The position numbers and the translations under genes are program-made. This document shows, piece after piece, positions 1 to 5,782 of a stretch of 5,782 bases of DNA. The stretch's first letter is position 1. The number at the start of each line of letters is the position of its first letter. Origin of the DNA: Promethearchaeota archaeon (lineage in GTDB: Archaea > Asgardarchaeota > Lokiarchaeia > Sigynarchaeales > SOKP01). Under the pieces are notes generated by a model. That model made no database searches. It was given only the letters and a program-made list of their open reading frames with translations, and was not told where the DNA came from. Where the stretch lies: the NCBI GenBank assembly GCA_004524425.1, contig SDNN01000181.1:1-5782 (forward strand), read 5' to 3'.

Positions 1-2
1 CG

Positions 3-1490
3 ATGATCTTTCAAGGTATCTTTAACATCTTGGATATTTATTCTAATGAGATTGATCTTTTTTATAACAGTATAGATAATTATTTTCGAAAGATAATTAA
101 TCAATATTTGGCAGAAAAGCCATTAGATAAATCGGAATTAATGGAAATTTCTCAAAATATTTTTTCACATCTTAAAAAGGAACTCTTAGAATTGGGGTTT
201 GAAGAAATTGAAATAGACAATAAATTTTTAGATCCTTATTTAGATATTAGAAAAAACGAAAAGCATTCTATAGAAAACGTGCTAAAATATTATAATATAA
301 AGATCGCTCCAATCATATATGAGATTTTTTTAGAAAAGATTGTGGATTATCTCGTAGATAACAAGATTGTTGACGTCTTAATGAATTCAAAATCCAAAGG
401 AATCATTCCAATCGAATTCATATTTGAAATTAGAAATTTAAAGACCCTGTTTGAGAAATCTCCAGAGAAAGCAGAAAATTTACGAAAATACGTTCAATTA
501 AGAGAAAAAGTAATAAAAAAACTTAGTGAAAATAAGGAAAAGATAGAAAGCTTGGAAGACTTGGAAGATCCTAAGGATAAATTACAATTGTTATATTTAA
601 TTTTCAGAATTATCGATTTTTTTCACGTTCAAAGAATATTTGATTTTTCACATATCAAGGATTATCTTAAAAATAATATTGATGAGTGGTTGGATACCAT
701 ACCATTAGTAACCTTAAAAAATCCAGATCTTTATTTTTGTGGACTTTATTTGGCAGAGCACTTAGATGTCCATGTCGATAATAAAAAAGTCTGGGATTTT
801 TTACTAAATCTTTATGAAGAAAATGTTGACGAGTTTGAAGCACCCTTCATAGAAGCAACAGATAGAGTTTATTGTTATTTTAAGTCAACTAAGCTTGCAA
901 ATTTGTGGCTGGATGATACCAAAATTAATAGAATCATGAAAGCTGATCAAGAATTTTTCGAACCACAATATCTCAAAAATCTGGAAACTTCTCAATTAGT
1001 TGTAATCTTGAAAATGTATAATGTAGTAGGGGTATATCAGAAATTAGACACTCAGAAAATTAATGCCTTGACACAAGAGATTGAATTACGAGTGACGCAA
1101 GAAGGGATCAAGCAATATAGAGATGGCTTTATATCAACCGAAGCAATTTATTATGTCCTATTTTGTAATTTCATGAGAGGGTCTCTCGAGAAATTAAAAG
1201 ACCACAACCTTTTAGAACACATCGTTTCAAGAATTTACCGAAACCTAGAAATTCTCAATTTTTCACAAGATACGAATTATGATTTATTGAGTGAAATTTT
1301 CTATTCATGCGAGAGTTTAAAATTACTTAACTGCATAGAAACCAAACAAATGATCATCCATTTAGCAAAATTTCTTTTTCCTCAAGAAATTGTAGATAAA
1401 ATCTCGGCTATTGACAACATTTCCATGGCAACAACAGCGAAATTTAGGCACTTAAAAGTAAATCGCATCACCGGAGAAACTATTTACTAA
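3..1490 (+). CDS. Uncharacterised all-helical protein with repeat-like C-terminal half (5' end uncertain)
   Basis: I do not recognise this gene. The reading frame is open from the left edge; the first ATG is at base 3 with only two bases before it, so the real start may lie outside the window. The product is at least 495 residues, rich in Lys, Asn, Ile, Glu and Leu, without a signal peptide, membrane segment or Cys/His metal site. Residues about 1-130 look helical, and about 155-195 is highly charged and could form a short coiled coil (LEDLED near 184-189). From about 240 on, helix-pair units seem to recur (near 241-275, 329-364, 378-416 and 425-459), each with an aromatic/aliphatic helix followed by a second amphipathic helix; YRDGF then AIYYVLF (372-387) recalls alpha/alpha-toroid repeats of prenyltransferase/squalene-cyclase-like folds. 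That fold is a guess, and no catalytic acidic motif supports an enzyme. It ends in TAA, 105 bases before the next gene, and nothing links it functionally to the genes downstream. Confidence 0.75.
   Translation: MIFQGIFNILDIYSNEIDLFYNSIDNYFRKIINQYLAEKPLDKSELMEISQNIFSHLKKELLELGFEEIEIDNKFLDPYLDIRKNEKHSIENVLKYYNIKIAPIIYEIFLEKIVDYLVDNKIVDVLMNSKSKGIIPIEFIFEIRNLKTLFEKSPEKAENLRKYVQLREKVIKKLSENKEKIESLEDLEDPKDKLQLLYLIFRIIDFFHVQRIFDFSHIKDYLKNNIDEWLDTIPLVTLKNPDLYFCGLYLAEHLDVHVDNKKVWDFLLNLYEENVDEFEAPFIEATDRVYCYFKSTKLANLWLDDTKINRIMKADQEFFEPQYLKNLETSQLVVILKMYNVVGVYQKLDTQKINALTQEIELRVTQEGIKQYRDGFISTEAIYYVLFCNFMRGSLEKLKDHNLLEHIVSRIYRNLEILNFSQDTNYDLLSEIFYSCESLKLLNCIETKQMIIHLAKFLFPQEIVDKISAIDNISMATTAKFRHLKVNRITGETIY
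551..568 (+). repeat. Tandem 9-bp duplication within gene 1
   Basis: CTTGGAAGA occurs twice in direct tandem (551-559 and 560-568), in frame, giving a repeated Leu-Glu-Asp in the charged linker of the first protein. It looks like a small in-frame slippage duplication in a region predicted to be a flexible or coiled linker. No function is implied. Confidence 0.6.
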
Positions 1491-1495
1491 TTCTA

Positions 1496-1543
1496 AAAAA
1501 GTTAAGTCTATACAATTTCAAAACATGTGAATTTCAACTTTTT
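1496..1543 (+). terminator. Weak candidate terminator after gene 1
   Basis: An 8-bp inverted repeat (AAAAAGTT at 1496-1503, AACTTTTT at 1536-1543) with a 32-nt loop follows the stop codon of the first gene, and its right arm ends in five T. A T-run alone can end archaeal transcription. The arms are A+T-rich and the loop is long, so a stable hairpin is unlikely; the T-run is the more meaningful part. Confidence 0.25.
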
Positions 1544-1568
1544 AATCACTAATGTAATTATCACCAAA

Positions 1569-1582
1569 ATTTTAATTTAATC
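1569..1582 (+). promoter_or_regulatory. Possible TATA-type promoter element for the oxidase/Fe-S operon
   Basis: An A+T-only stretch (ATTTTAATTTAAT) preceded by ACCAAA, which could serve as a BRE-like element, lies 14-27 bases upstream of the first possible ATG of the flavoprotein and 44-57 bases upstream of its third. If it is a TATA box with a start site about 25 bases downstream, transcription would begin near 1600-1607, after the first ATG, favouring initiation at 1617 or 1626. The whole gap is A+T-rich, so the assignment is weak. Confidence 0.25.
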
Positions 1583-1595
1583 TCAAAAATTTAAT

Positions 1596-3107
1596 ATGAT
1601 AATAAAAAGAAATTTGATGACGCACATGAATATTGAAAATTTTGGATTAATCTATAAGGAAGACCGAGTAGCCATAAAAGACAAAAAAGCGATAAAACAG
1701 AGACTCATCGAGATCCTTGGAGAGCAAAACGTTTCTAATGAAGGTGTCGATATAATGGCTTACACGAACGATACCACTTTAATCACTTTAAATTGGATTC
1801 TTGAGGGAAAAATCGCCGGATTACCTGATTTCATTACTTGGCCAGATAGTATTGAACAAATAACTCAAATTTTAAAACTTGCTAATGAGGAAAAGATTCC
1901 CGTGATACCTTTTGCAGAAGGTTCGGGAGTGGTAGGTGGCGCGATTCCTAATCGTGGAGGCATAATACTGGACATGAAAAAGTTCAACAAAATTCTTGAA
2001 ATTAATGATAAAGATTTGACCGTTACTATGGAAGCGGGAATGAATGGCATGAATTTAGAGAGACATCTGAATGCAAAAGGATATACAACTGGCCATATCC
2101 CCCAGTCTTTATATACCTCGTCTGTTGGGGGATGGATCGCCCATAGAGCAGCTGGTCAATTCTCAACTAAATATGGAAAAATAGAAGATATCTTACTAGG
2201 CATGGAAGTTATTTTACCGCAAGGAGACATTATAAATTTCAAGACCATGGCTCGAGCATCAACAGGTCCTCAATTCGAAAAATTATTTTTAGGAGGAGAG
2301 GGCACCTTAGGAATAGTAACCAAAGCAACTCTAAAAATTTGGCCTTATCCCGAGAAAAGAGCGCTCATATCTTATGCATTTCCCACGTTTGAAGACTCCT
2401 TGGAAGCAACAAGACAAATATTAAGACAGCAGATCTATCCTGCTGTAATTCGTATCTATGATGCCGATGAGACTTATAGGCATTTTGGTCATATAGAAAA
2501 AGCTACTGATAAAGTAATGGTAGTTTTTGTCTGTGAAGGTATTGAAAGATTGGTTGCTCTTGAAGCACAAATTACCAAAGAAACTTGTGAAAAAAACAAG
2601 GGTATAGCATGCGGAGAGGAACCAGTTGAACACTGGTTCGAAACACGATTCAGGGTCACGGAAACCTCTTCAATGCCACCATATAAAATCGTGGCAGATA
2701 CAATAGAAGTTGCTTCAATGTGGGAAGATGCTGCCAAGATTTACCATTCCGTGATTGATGCAGCTTCGCAAATAAAAGGAATGCTATTAACTACTGCTCA
2801 TGTTTCTCACTTTTATCCAAATGGAGTTGGCATTTATTTCACATTTGGTGGCGTTCCTGAAAAAAATTCCACTGATTTTGAATTTTATAAAAAAGCATGG
2901 AATACTATTGTGAAGGCGGTTGAGGATTCAGGAGGATCTTTTGGACATCATCATGGTGTGGGCATTAATCGCTCACAATGGATGGAACGGGAATGGGGTA
3001 ATGCTTTTAAAACAATCAAGGAAATCAAGAAATTATTGGATCCCAATAATATCCTAAATCCGGGTAAGATATACGTTAAAACTTGGAAACAAGGAGGTGA
3101 AAATTAA
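1596..3107 (+). CDS. FAD-linked oxidase / alkyldihydroxyacetonephosphate synthase-like flavoprotein
   Basis: A soluble flavoprotein of the VAO/PCMH fold, 503 residues. The FAD-binding domain (FAD_binding_4 type) covers about 76-250: pyrophosphate loop at 104-115 (IPFAEGSGVVGG), GHIPQSL (166-172), SVGGW (176-180), YGKIED (193-198), STGP (222-225) and GGEGTLG (233-239). The C-terminal substrate domain runs from about 255 to 492, with RIYDADE (286-292), GIYFTF (412-417) and HHHGVG (451-456), ending LDPNNILNPGK. This motif series matches AGPS, which swaps the acyl chain of acyl-dihydroxyacetone phosphate for a fatty alcohol, more closely than D-lactate or glycolate oxidases, which usually have an EHG-type motif at the HHHG position. 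From memory, AGPS active-site His300, Arg419, Tyr578 and His615-617 align with His167, Arg286, Tyr414 and His451-453. The substrate is not proven: the adjoining Fe-S protein suggests a GlcD/GlpA-like dehydrogenase. Start is uncertain: ATG at 1596, 1617 or 1626, none with a strong ribosome-binding site (a weak TGAT lies 7 bases before 1626). Confidence 0.9.
   Translation: MIIKRNLMTHMNIENFGLIYKEDRVAIKDKKAIKQRLIEILGEQNVSNEGVDIMAYTNDTTLITLNWILEGKIAGLPDFITWPDSIEQITQILKLANEEKIPVIPFAEGSGVVGGAIPNRGGIILDMKKFNKILEINDKDLTVTMEAGMNGMNLERHLNAKGYTTGHIPQSLYTSSVGGWIAHRAAGQFSTKYGKIEDILLGMEVILPQGDIINFKTMARASTGPQFEKLFLGGEGTLGIVTKATLKIWPYPEKRALISYAFPTFEDSLEATRQILRQQIYPAVIRIYDADETYRHFGHIEKATDKVMVVFVCEGIERLVALEAQITKETCEKNKGIACGEEPVEHWFETRFRVTETSSMPPYKIVADTIEVASMWEDAAKIYHSVIDAASQIKGMLLTTAHVSHFYPNGVGIYFTFGGVPEKNSTDFEFYKKAWNTIVKAVEDSGGSFGHHHGVGINRSQWMEREWGNAFKTIKEIKKLLDPNNILNPGKIYVKTWKQGGEN
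3093..3100 (+). promoter_or_regulatory. Strong Shine-Dalgarno site embedded in the end of the flavoprotein gene
   Basis: GGAGGTGA lies 7 bases before the ATG at 3108 and is a full-length match to the anti-Shine-Dalgarno end of 16S rRNA. The same bases encode the Gly-Gly-Glu at residues 500-502 of the upstream protein. It fixes the start of the Fe-S protein and, with a zero-base gap between stop and start, points to translational coupling of the pair. Confidence 0.85.
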
Positions 3108-4385
3108 ATGGGTATAGAAGAGACCTTAAAAAAATATGAATGGATGATACCTATCATCGAAAAAGCCGACAGAGAGACTAAAAGGTTATTAATGAAAAAT
3201 TTTCGGCTGAAAAGGAAAAATTTTTACCCTTCTGAAGGAGAGTACAAGGCTGATGTGGATAATTTAATAAAATGCATGCTTTGTCCCAACATGTGTCGAT
3301 TTGATTGCGGAACTCTTCAAGCAGCAGGTACAGAGACAATGAGTCCTGCTTACAAGGCGAGAATTGGTTATTATCTTACAATGGGAATGATTGATCCTGC
3401 AAAGGAAGAAAATCAAGCTTTCATCGACTTGATGTATAAATGCTCTAATGAGGAAAATTGTAAGGTGTGGTGCCCCTTTGAATTTTCAGTGGTATCCTTA
3501 CTGGAAACAGTTCGAGATGATCTTAACGATAAAGGATTGATGCCAGATTATTGTAAAGAACCTATTAAAAAGTTGAATAATTCGAATACCATAGAAGGTT
3601 ATAACATATTTGAGACGTATAAAGAGAAAGGTATTGAAAATATCGAAACGGATGGGAATGATGAGGTCTTCTATTATATAGGATGCGAATCAATGAAGTT
3701 TCCAGACGTGATTAATGCAAACATTGCAATCTTGAAAAAAGCAGGAATAAAATTCTCAACAAATTTAGAGCAGAAAGGATGCTGTGGAGGGCCTGCATTT
3801 AATATCAGGGATATGGAAACTGCCAAGAAATTTGCCTCTAAAAATAAAGATCTAATAGAAAAAACAGGAGCAAAGGTGGTCGTGTCGGATTGTCCTGGCT
3901 GCATTGAAACCTTAAAAGCTCGATATAAGAAAGCAGGAATCGAGATAAAAACCAGATTCATTCATGTCATTGAATACATCAAAGAACTCGTGGAAAATGG
4001 AAAATTACAATTTAATGAGGAAGCACGATTAAACTATAAAAAAGTAACCATTCATGATCCTTGCTTATTAGCGAGAAATTTAAATGATACCGAGTCTATA
4101 AGATATCTTTTAAGTAAAATCCCTGGGATTGAAATTGCTGAACCCATATATAATAAAGAATACACGCATTGCTGTGGATGGAGTGGAACGGTACACTGGG
4201 CAGATAGAGAAATAGCAATAACGGAAGCCAAAAATAGAATCAATGAATTAAAGGAAACGGGTTCGAATGTCATCGTTTCAGCATGTCCTGAATGTGAATT
4301 AGGATTAGCATATGGTATAGAGGATGAAGATAAAGTTAAAATAAAAATAATCGACATCTCCGAATTGCTGGTAAAATTATTATAA
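3108..4385 (+). CDS. Two-CCG-domain iron-sulfur electron-transfer protein (GlpC/GlcF/HdrD-like)
   Basis: A soluble 425-residue Fe-S protein, probable electron acceptor for the flavoprotein encoded just upstream. The N-terminal ferredoxin-like domain (about 50-130) has C56-x2-C59-x3-C63-x3-C67 and then C112-x5-C118-x3-C122-Pro. Two CCG (cysteine-rich) domains follow, both complete: C193, C225-C226, C262/C265 and C319, C355-C356, C393/C396. In heterodisulfide reductase HdrB/HdrD such domains hold noncubane [4Fe-4S] clusters; in GlpC and GlcF they carry electrons from a flavoprotein to the quinone pool. The second CCG has Trp358 after Cys-Cys-Gly, where Gly is common. The second ferredoxin motif lacks the usual second cysteine (Glu115 in its place), the spacing used for the [3Fe-4S] cluster of succinate dehydrogenase SdhB. 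No membrane helix or heme site is present, so the final acceptor (quinone, ferredoxin or Hdr-type partner) is unknown. The start at 3108 is set by the GGAGGTGA site. The gene closes a likely two-gene operon, with a T-rich tract 34 bases after its stop. Confidence 0.9.
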   Translation: MGIEETLKKYEWMIPIIEKADRETKRLLMKNFRLKRKNFYPSEGEYKADVDNLIKCMLCPNMCRFDCGTLQAAGTETMSPAYKARIGYYLTMGMIDPAKEENQAFIDLMYKCSNEENCKVWCPFEFSVVSLLETVRDDLNDKGLMPDYCKEPIKKLNNSNTIEGYNIFETYKEKGIENIETDGNDEVFYYIGCESMKFPDVINANIAILKKAGIKFSTNLEQKGCCGGPAFNIRDMETAKKFASKNKDLIEKTGAKVVVSDCPGCIETLKARYKKAGIEIKTRFIHVIEYIKELVENGKLQFNEEARLNYKKVTIHDPCLLARNLNDTESIRYLLSKIPGIEIAEPIYNKEYTHCCGWSGTVHWADREIAITEAKNRINELKETGSNVIVSACPECELGLAYGIEDEDKVKIKIIDISELLVKLL

Positions 4386-4410
4386 ATCTGCTTAAAACTG
4401 TTAACAACAA

Positions 4411-4434
4411 GGAATTTATTTTTTTTCTTTCTTC
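4411..4434 (+). terminator. T-rich transcription terminator after the Fe-S gene
   Basis: Starting 26 bases past the stop codon, a tract with eight consecutive T (4419-4426) continues as CTTTCTTC. No G+C-rich hairpin precedes it, so it resembles the intrinsic U-tract termination of archaea more than a bacterial hairpin terminator. It implies that the downstream kinase gene has its own promoter. Confidence 0.5.
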
Positions 4435-4448
4435 AATATTTAATAGGT

Positions 4449-4463
4449 TTCTATATAATAGAA
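4449..4463 (+). promoter_or_regulatory. Perfect inverted repeat with TATA-like core
   Basis: TTCTAT-ATA-ATAGAA is a perfect 6-bp-arm inverted repeat about 136 bases upstream of the kinase start. Its centre, CTATATAATAG, could act as a TATA box or as a dimeric regulator site. If it is the promoter, the kinase mRNA would carry a leader of roughly 100 bases. Short palindromes arise easily in such A+T-rich DNA. Confidence 0.3.
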
Positions 4464-4540
4464 TATTTTAAAAGAGTATTTAGTTTTGAAGAAAAGCTTA
4501 AAATAAAAGGTATATCTGATTAATAAGTAGAAGTAAATTA

Positions 4541-4558
4541 AATTAAGTCAGCTTAATT
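4541..4558 (+). promoter_or_regulatory. Perfect 7-bp inverted repeat, possible operator for the kinase
   Basis: AATTAAG-TCAG-CTTAATT, with 7-bp arms around a 4-bp centre, ends 40 bases before the kinase ATG. It overlaps an A+T-rich run (AAATTAAATTAA, 4535-4546) that could be a TATA element, so a bound regulator could block or guide promoter use. It could also form a small RNA hairpin. This is the strongest of the three inverted repeats in the leader, but it is still short and A+T-rich. Confidence 0.35.
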
Positions 4559-4570
4559 ATTATTTATTTA

Positions 4571-4590
4571 TTCTCAAAAATATTTGAAAA
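4571..4590 (+). promoter_or_regulatory. Imperfect inverted repeat next to the kinase ribosome-binding site
   Basis: TTcTCAAA-AATA-TTTGAaAA forms an imperfect palindrome (seven of eight positions paired in each arm) directly abutting GTGAT at 4591. It could be a second regulator half-site or an RNA hairpin close to the ribosome-binding site. Evidence is only the symmetry. Confidence 0.22.
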
Positions 4591-4595
4591 GTGAT
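4591..4595 (+). promoter_or_regulatory. Short Shine-Dalgarno-like GTGAT before the kinase
   Basis: GTGAT matches the 3' part of the archaeal/bacterial Shine-Dalgarno consensus GGAGGTGAT and lies only 3 bases before the ATG at 4599. That close spacing is normal when the GTGAT part of the consensus is the part used. It supports 4599 as the start, as does the FGGY N-terminal motif beginning eight residues later. Confidence 0.55.
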
Positions 4596-4598
4596 GAT

Positions 4599-5782
4599 AT
4601 GAGCGATCTTACCTGTGTATTTGATGTGGGAACTACAGGAGCAAGAACGATAATTTTTGACATTAATGGGAAGGAATTGGCAAAAGCTTACGAGGAGTAT
4701 CCTCTGGTCAAGCAACCTGTGGGAATATCAGAGCAGGATCCAGAAATTTGGTGGAATGCAGTTAAAAATACCTGTAATGAAGTGGCTAAAAAAATCAATA
4801 TTAATGATATTCAAAGTATTTGTGCTTCTTTTGCCCGGGAAACTGCGACGATTGTGGATAAGGACGGAAATATCTTGTATCCTGCTTTAACTTGGATGGA
4901 TGAAAGAACCGAAATGGACCCCAAAAGGGGACGGAAGGAGGATGTCTTGAGAAGAACCATTCCGAAGATATTGTGGTTTAAAGATAATATTCCCGATCTA
5001 TTTGCAAAAGCACACAAGATTGTTTATCCCGTTACCTTTATAAACTGGAAGCTATGTGGTGAGTACTGTACAGATCCTACTAATGGAATATTTGGAATAA
5101 TGAACTTAGATACTTTAGAGTGGGATAAAAGTATCGCAGATTTTTATGATTTACCCATTGATTTGTGGCCAGAATTACGAACCCCAGGGGAAATAATAGG
5201 AGAGTTACTTCCCGAGTCCGCAGATGCTTTAGGATTAAAACCCAACATTCCGATAATATTAGGTGGGGGGGACCAGCAATGTGCAGCATTAGGCTTAGGA
5301 ATAATCGAAAAAGGTCAAGCAAAAATAACATTAGGAACAGGCACATTCGTTGATTATGCTGTTGACAGCCCAGTGCAACCAGCAGGGGATATACCCATTT
5401 TTTCTCTACCATCCATGGCAAAAGGAAAATGGTATATCGAGGGATCAATGCCTGGAACTGGTACGGCATTAAAATGGTTTAAAGAAAATTTTTCTCAATT
5501 ACAAATGAAAGAATGCCAAGATAAAGATATCGATGTCTATGACGTCCTTTCCGAGGAAGCACGAGACGTAGAAGCAGGAAGTGGAGGTTTACTTTTCATA
5601 CCTCTTTACATCTATCGTAAAGGTACAATTCATGGGATAGGCTGGAATCATACAAGAGCCCACATGATAAGGGCAATAATGGAATCTGCAGCTTTAAGTG
5701 CACAAATGTATTTACAGATGTTGGAAGCCATGGGTGGAGGGAAAGTTACAGAAGTTAAAGTTGATGGTGGAGCCATGAATAG
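4599..5782 (+). CDS. FGGY-family carbohydrate/polyol kinase, glycerol kinase-like (3' end cut by window)
   Basis: An intact frame runs from ATG 4599 through the right edge, giving 394 residues of a protein that in this family is usually about 490-520 long. It should transfer phosphate from ATP to a polyol or ketose in the cytoplasm. The first phosphate motif FDVGTTGAR is at 8-16; GGGDQQ (222-227) carries the likely catalytic base Asp225; LGTGTF (245-250) is the second phosphate motif. Residues 342-362 fit the second FGGY signature, and KILWFKDN resembles the first. VDGGAMN at the edge is the start of the adenosine site. Compared with E. coli glycerol kinase, Arg80-Glu81, Trp99, Asp225 and Phe250 correspond to the glycerol-binding Arg83-Glu84, Trp103, Asp245 and Phe270, while I see no clear match for Tyr135. 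Glycerol is therefore a reasonable substrate, but dihydroxyacetone, erythritol or another short polyol is possible. A terminator-like tract and a 213-base leader separate it from the Fe-S gene, so it is probably transcribed on its own. Its location suggests it supplies the phosphorylated substrate of the upstream pair. Confidence 0.92.
   Translation, partial: MSDLTCVFDVGTTGARTIIFDINGKELAKAYEEYPLVKQPVGISEQDPEIWWNAVKNTCNEVAKKININDIQSICASFARETATIVDKDGNILYPALTWMDERTEMDPKRGRKEDVLRRTIPKILWFKDNIPDLFAKAHKIVYPVTFINWKLCGEYCTDPTNGIFGIMNLDTLEWDKSIADFYDLPIDLWPELRTPGEIIGELLPESADALGLKPNIPIILGGGDQQCAALGLGIIEKGQAKITLGTGTFVDYAVDSPVQPAGDIPIFSLPSMAKGKWYIEGSMPGTGTALKWFKENFSQLQMKECQDKDIDVYDVLSEEARDVEAGSGGLLFIPLYIYRKGTIHGIGWNHTRAHMIRAIMESAALSAQMYLQMLEAMGGGKVTEVKVDGGAMN

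Noticed and set aside
1514..1537. Direct repeat AATTTCAA at 1514-1521 and 1530-1537 (16-bp period) in the gap after gene 1.
   Set aside because: Eight A+T-rich bases repeated twice is expected by chance here, and there is no third copy to indicate an iteron or array.
1581..1590. The 10-mer TCTCAAAAAT precedes both the flavoprotein (1581-1590) and the kinase (4572-4581), each after an A+T-rich TATA-like run, suggesting a shared regulatory site.
   Set aside because: The same 10-mer also occurs inside the coding sequence of gene 1 (971-980), the distances to the start codons differ, and the surrounding DNA is A+T-rich, so chance is a sufficient explanation.
1500..1595. Search for a tRNA, small RNA or riboswitch in the gap between gene 1 and the flavoprotein.
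   Set aside because: No cloverleaf, no G+C-rich stems and no known aptamer pattern could be seen; the segment is nearly all A and T.
3674..4357. Open reading frames on the minus strand opposite the Fe-S gene (3674-3961 and 4052-4357).
   Set aside because: They lie wholly opposite a strongly supported gene, have unlikely composition and no ribosome-binding site or recognisable motif; they are antisense shadows.
5080..5469. A 129-codon minus-strand frame and a 62-codon plus-strand frame inside the kinase region.
   Set aside because: The FGGY kinase frame is intact through this whole region and carries the catalytic and phosphate-binding motifs, so the others are shadows.

Overview
The window is A+T-rich with all genes on the + strand. 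It carries one protein of unknown function, a tightly coupled flavoprotein/iron-sulfur pair, and a sugar/polyol kinase cut off by the right edge. An archaeal host is my best guess. The evidence is frequent ATA and AGA codons, very A+T-rich intergenic DNA with T-tract ends and no clear bacterial -35/-10 boxes, a GGAGGTGA ribosome-binding site, and an HdrD-type protein. Overall flavour would fit an Asgard (Lokiarchaeota-like) genome, but this is an impression and an anaerobic bacterium is not excluded.

Layout: (1) 3-1490, an all-helical protein of at least 495 residues with no recognised catalytic motif, whose true start may lie left of the window; it is visibly more A+T-rich than the genes after it. 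(2) 1491-1595, a short A+T-rich gap with weak terminator and promoter candidates. (3) 1596-3107, an FAD-linked enzyme of the alkyldihydroxyacetonephosphate synthase (AGPS) / GlcD group that keeps the AGPS-type histidine triplet. (4) 3108-4385, a GlpC/GlcF/HdrD-like iron-sulfur protein with two full CCG domains, starting on the base after the stop codon of gene 3, its ribosome-binding site lying inside the last codons of that gene. (5) 4386-4598, a 213-base leader with a T-rich terminator and three short inverted repeats. (6) 4599 to the right edge, an FGGY-family kinase with most glycerol-contacting residues of glycerol kinase, about 394 residues present and the C-terminus missing.

Working model (inference): the kinase phosphorylates glycerol or a related polyol/ketose, and the flavoprotein acts on a phosphorylated C3 compound or similar 2-hydroxy acid. 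If it is a dehydrogenase, electrons would pass from FAD through the clusters of the CCG protein to an unknown acceptor. The main tension is that a true AGPS reaction (ether bond formation) is redox-neutral and needs no electron-transfer partner, yet the flavoprotein has AGPS active-site residues and a dedicated iron-sulfur partner. No RNA genes, CRISPR arrays, insertion sequences or defence genes were found.
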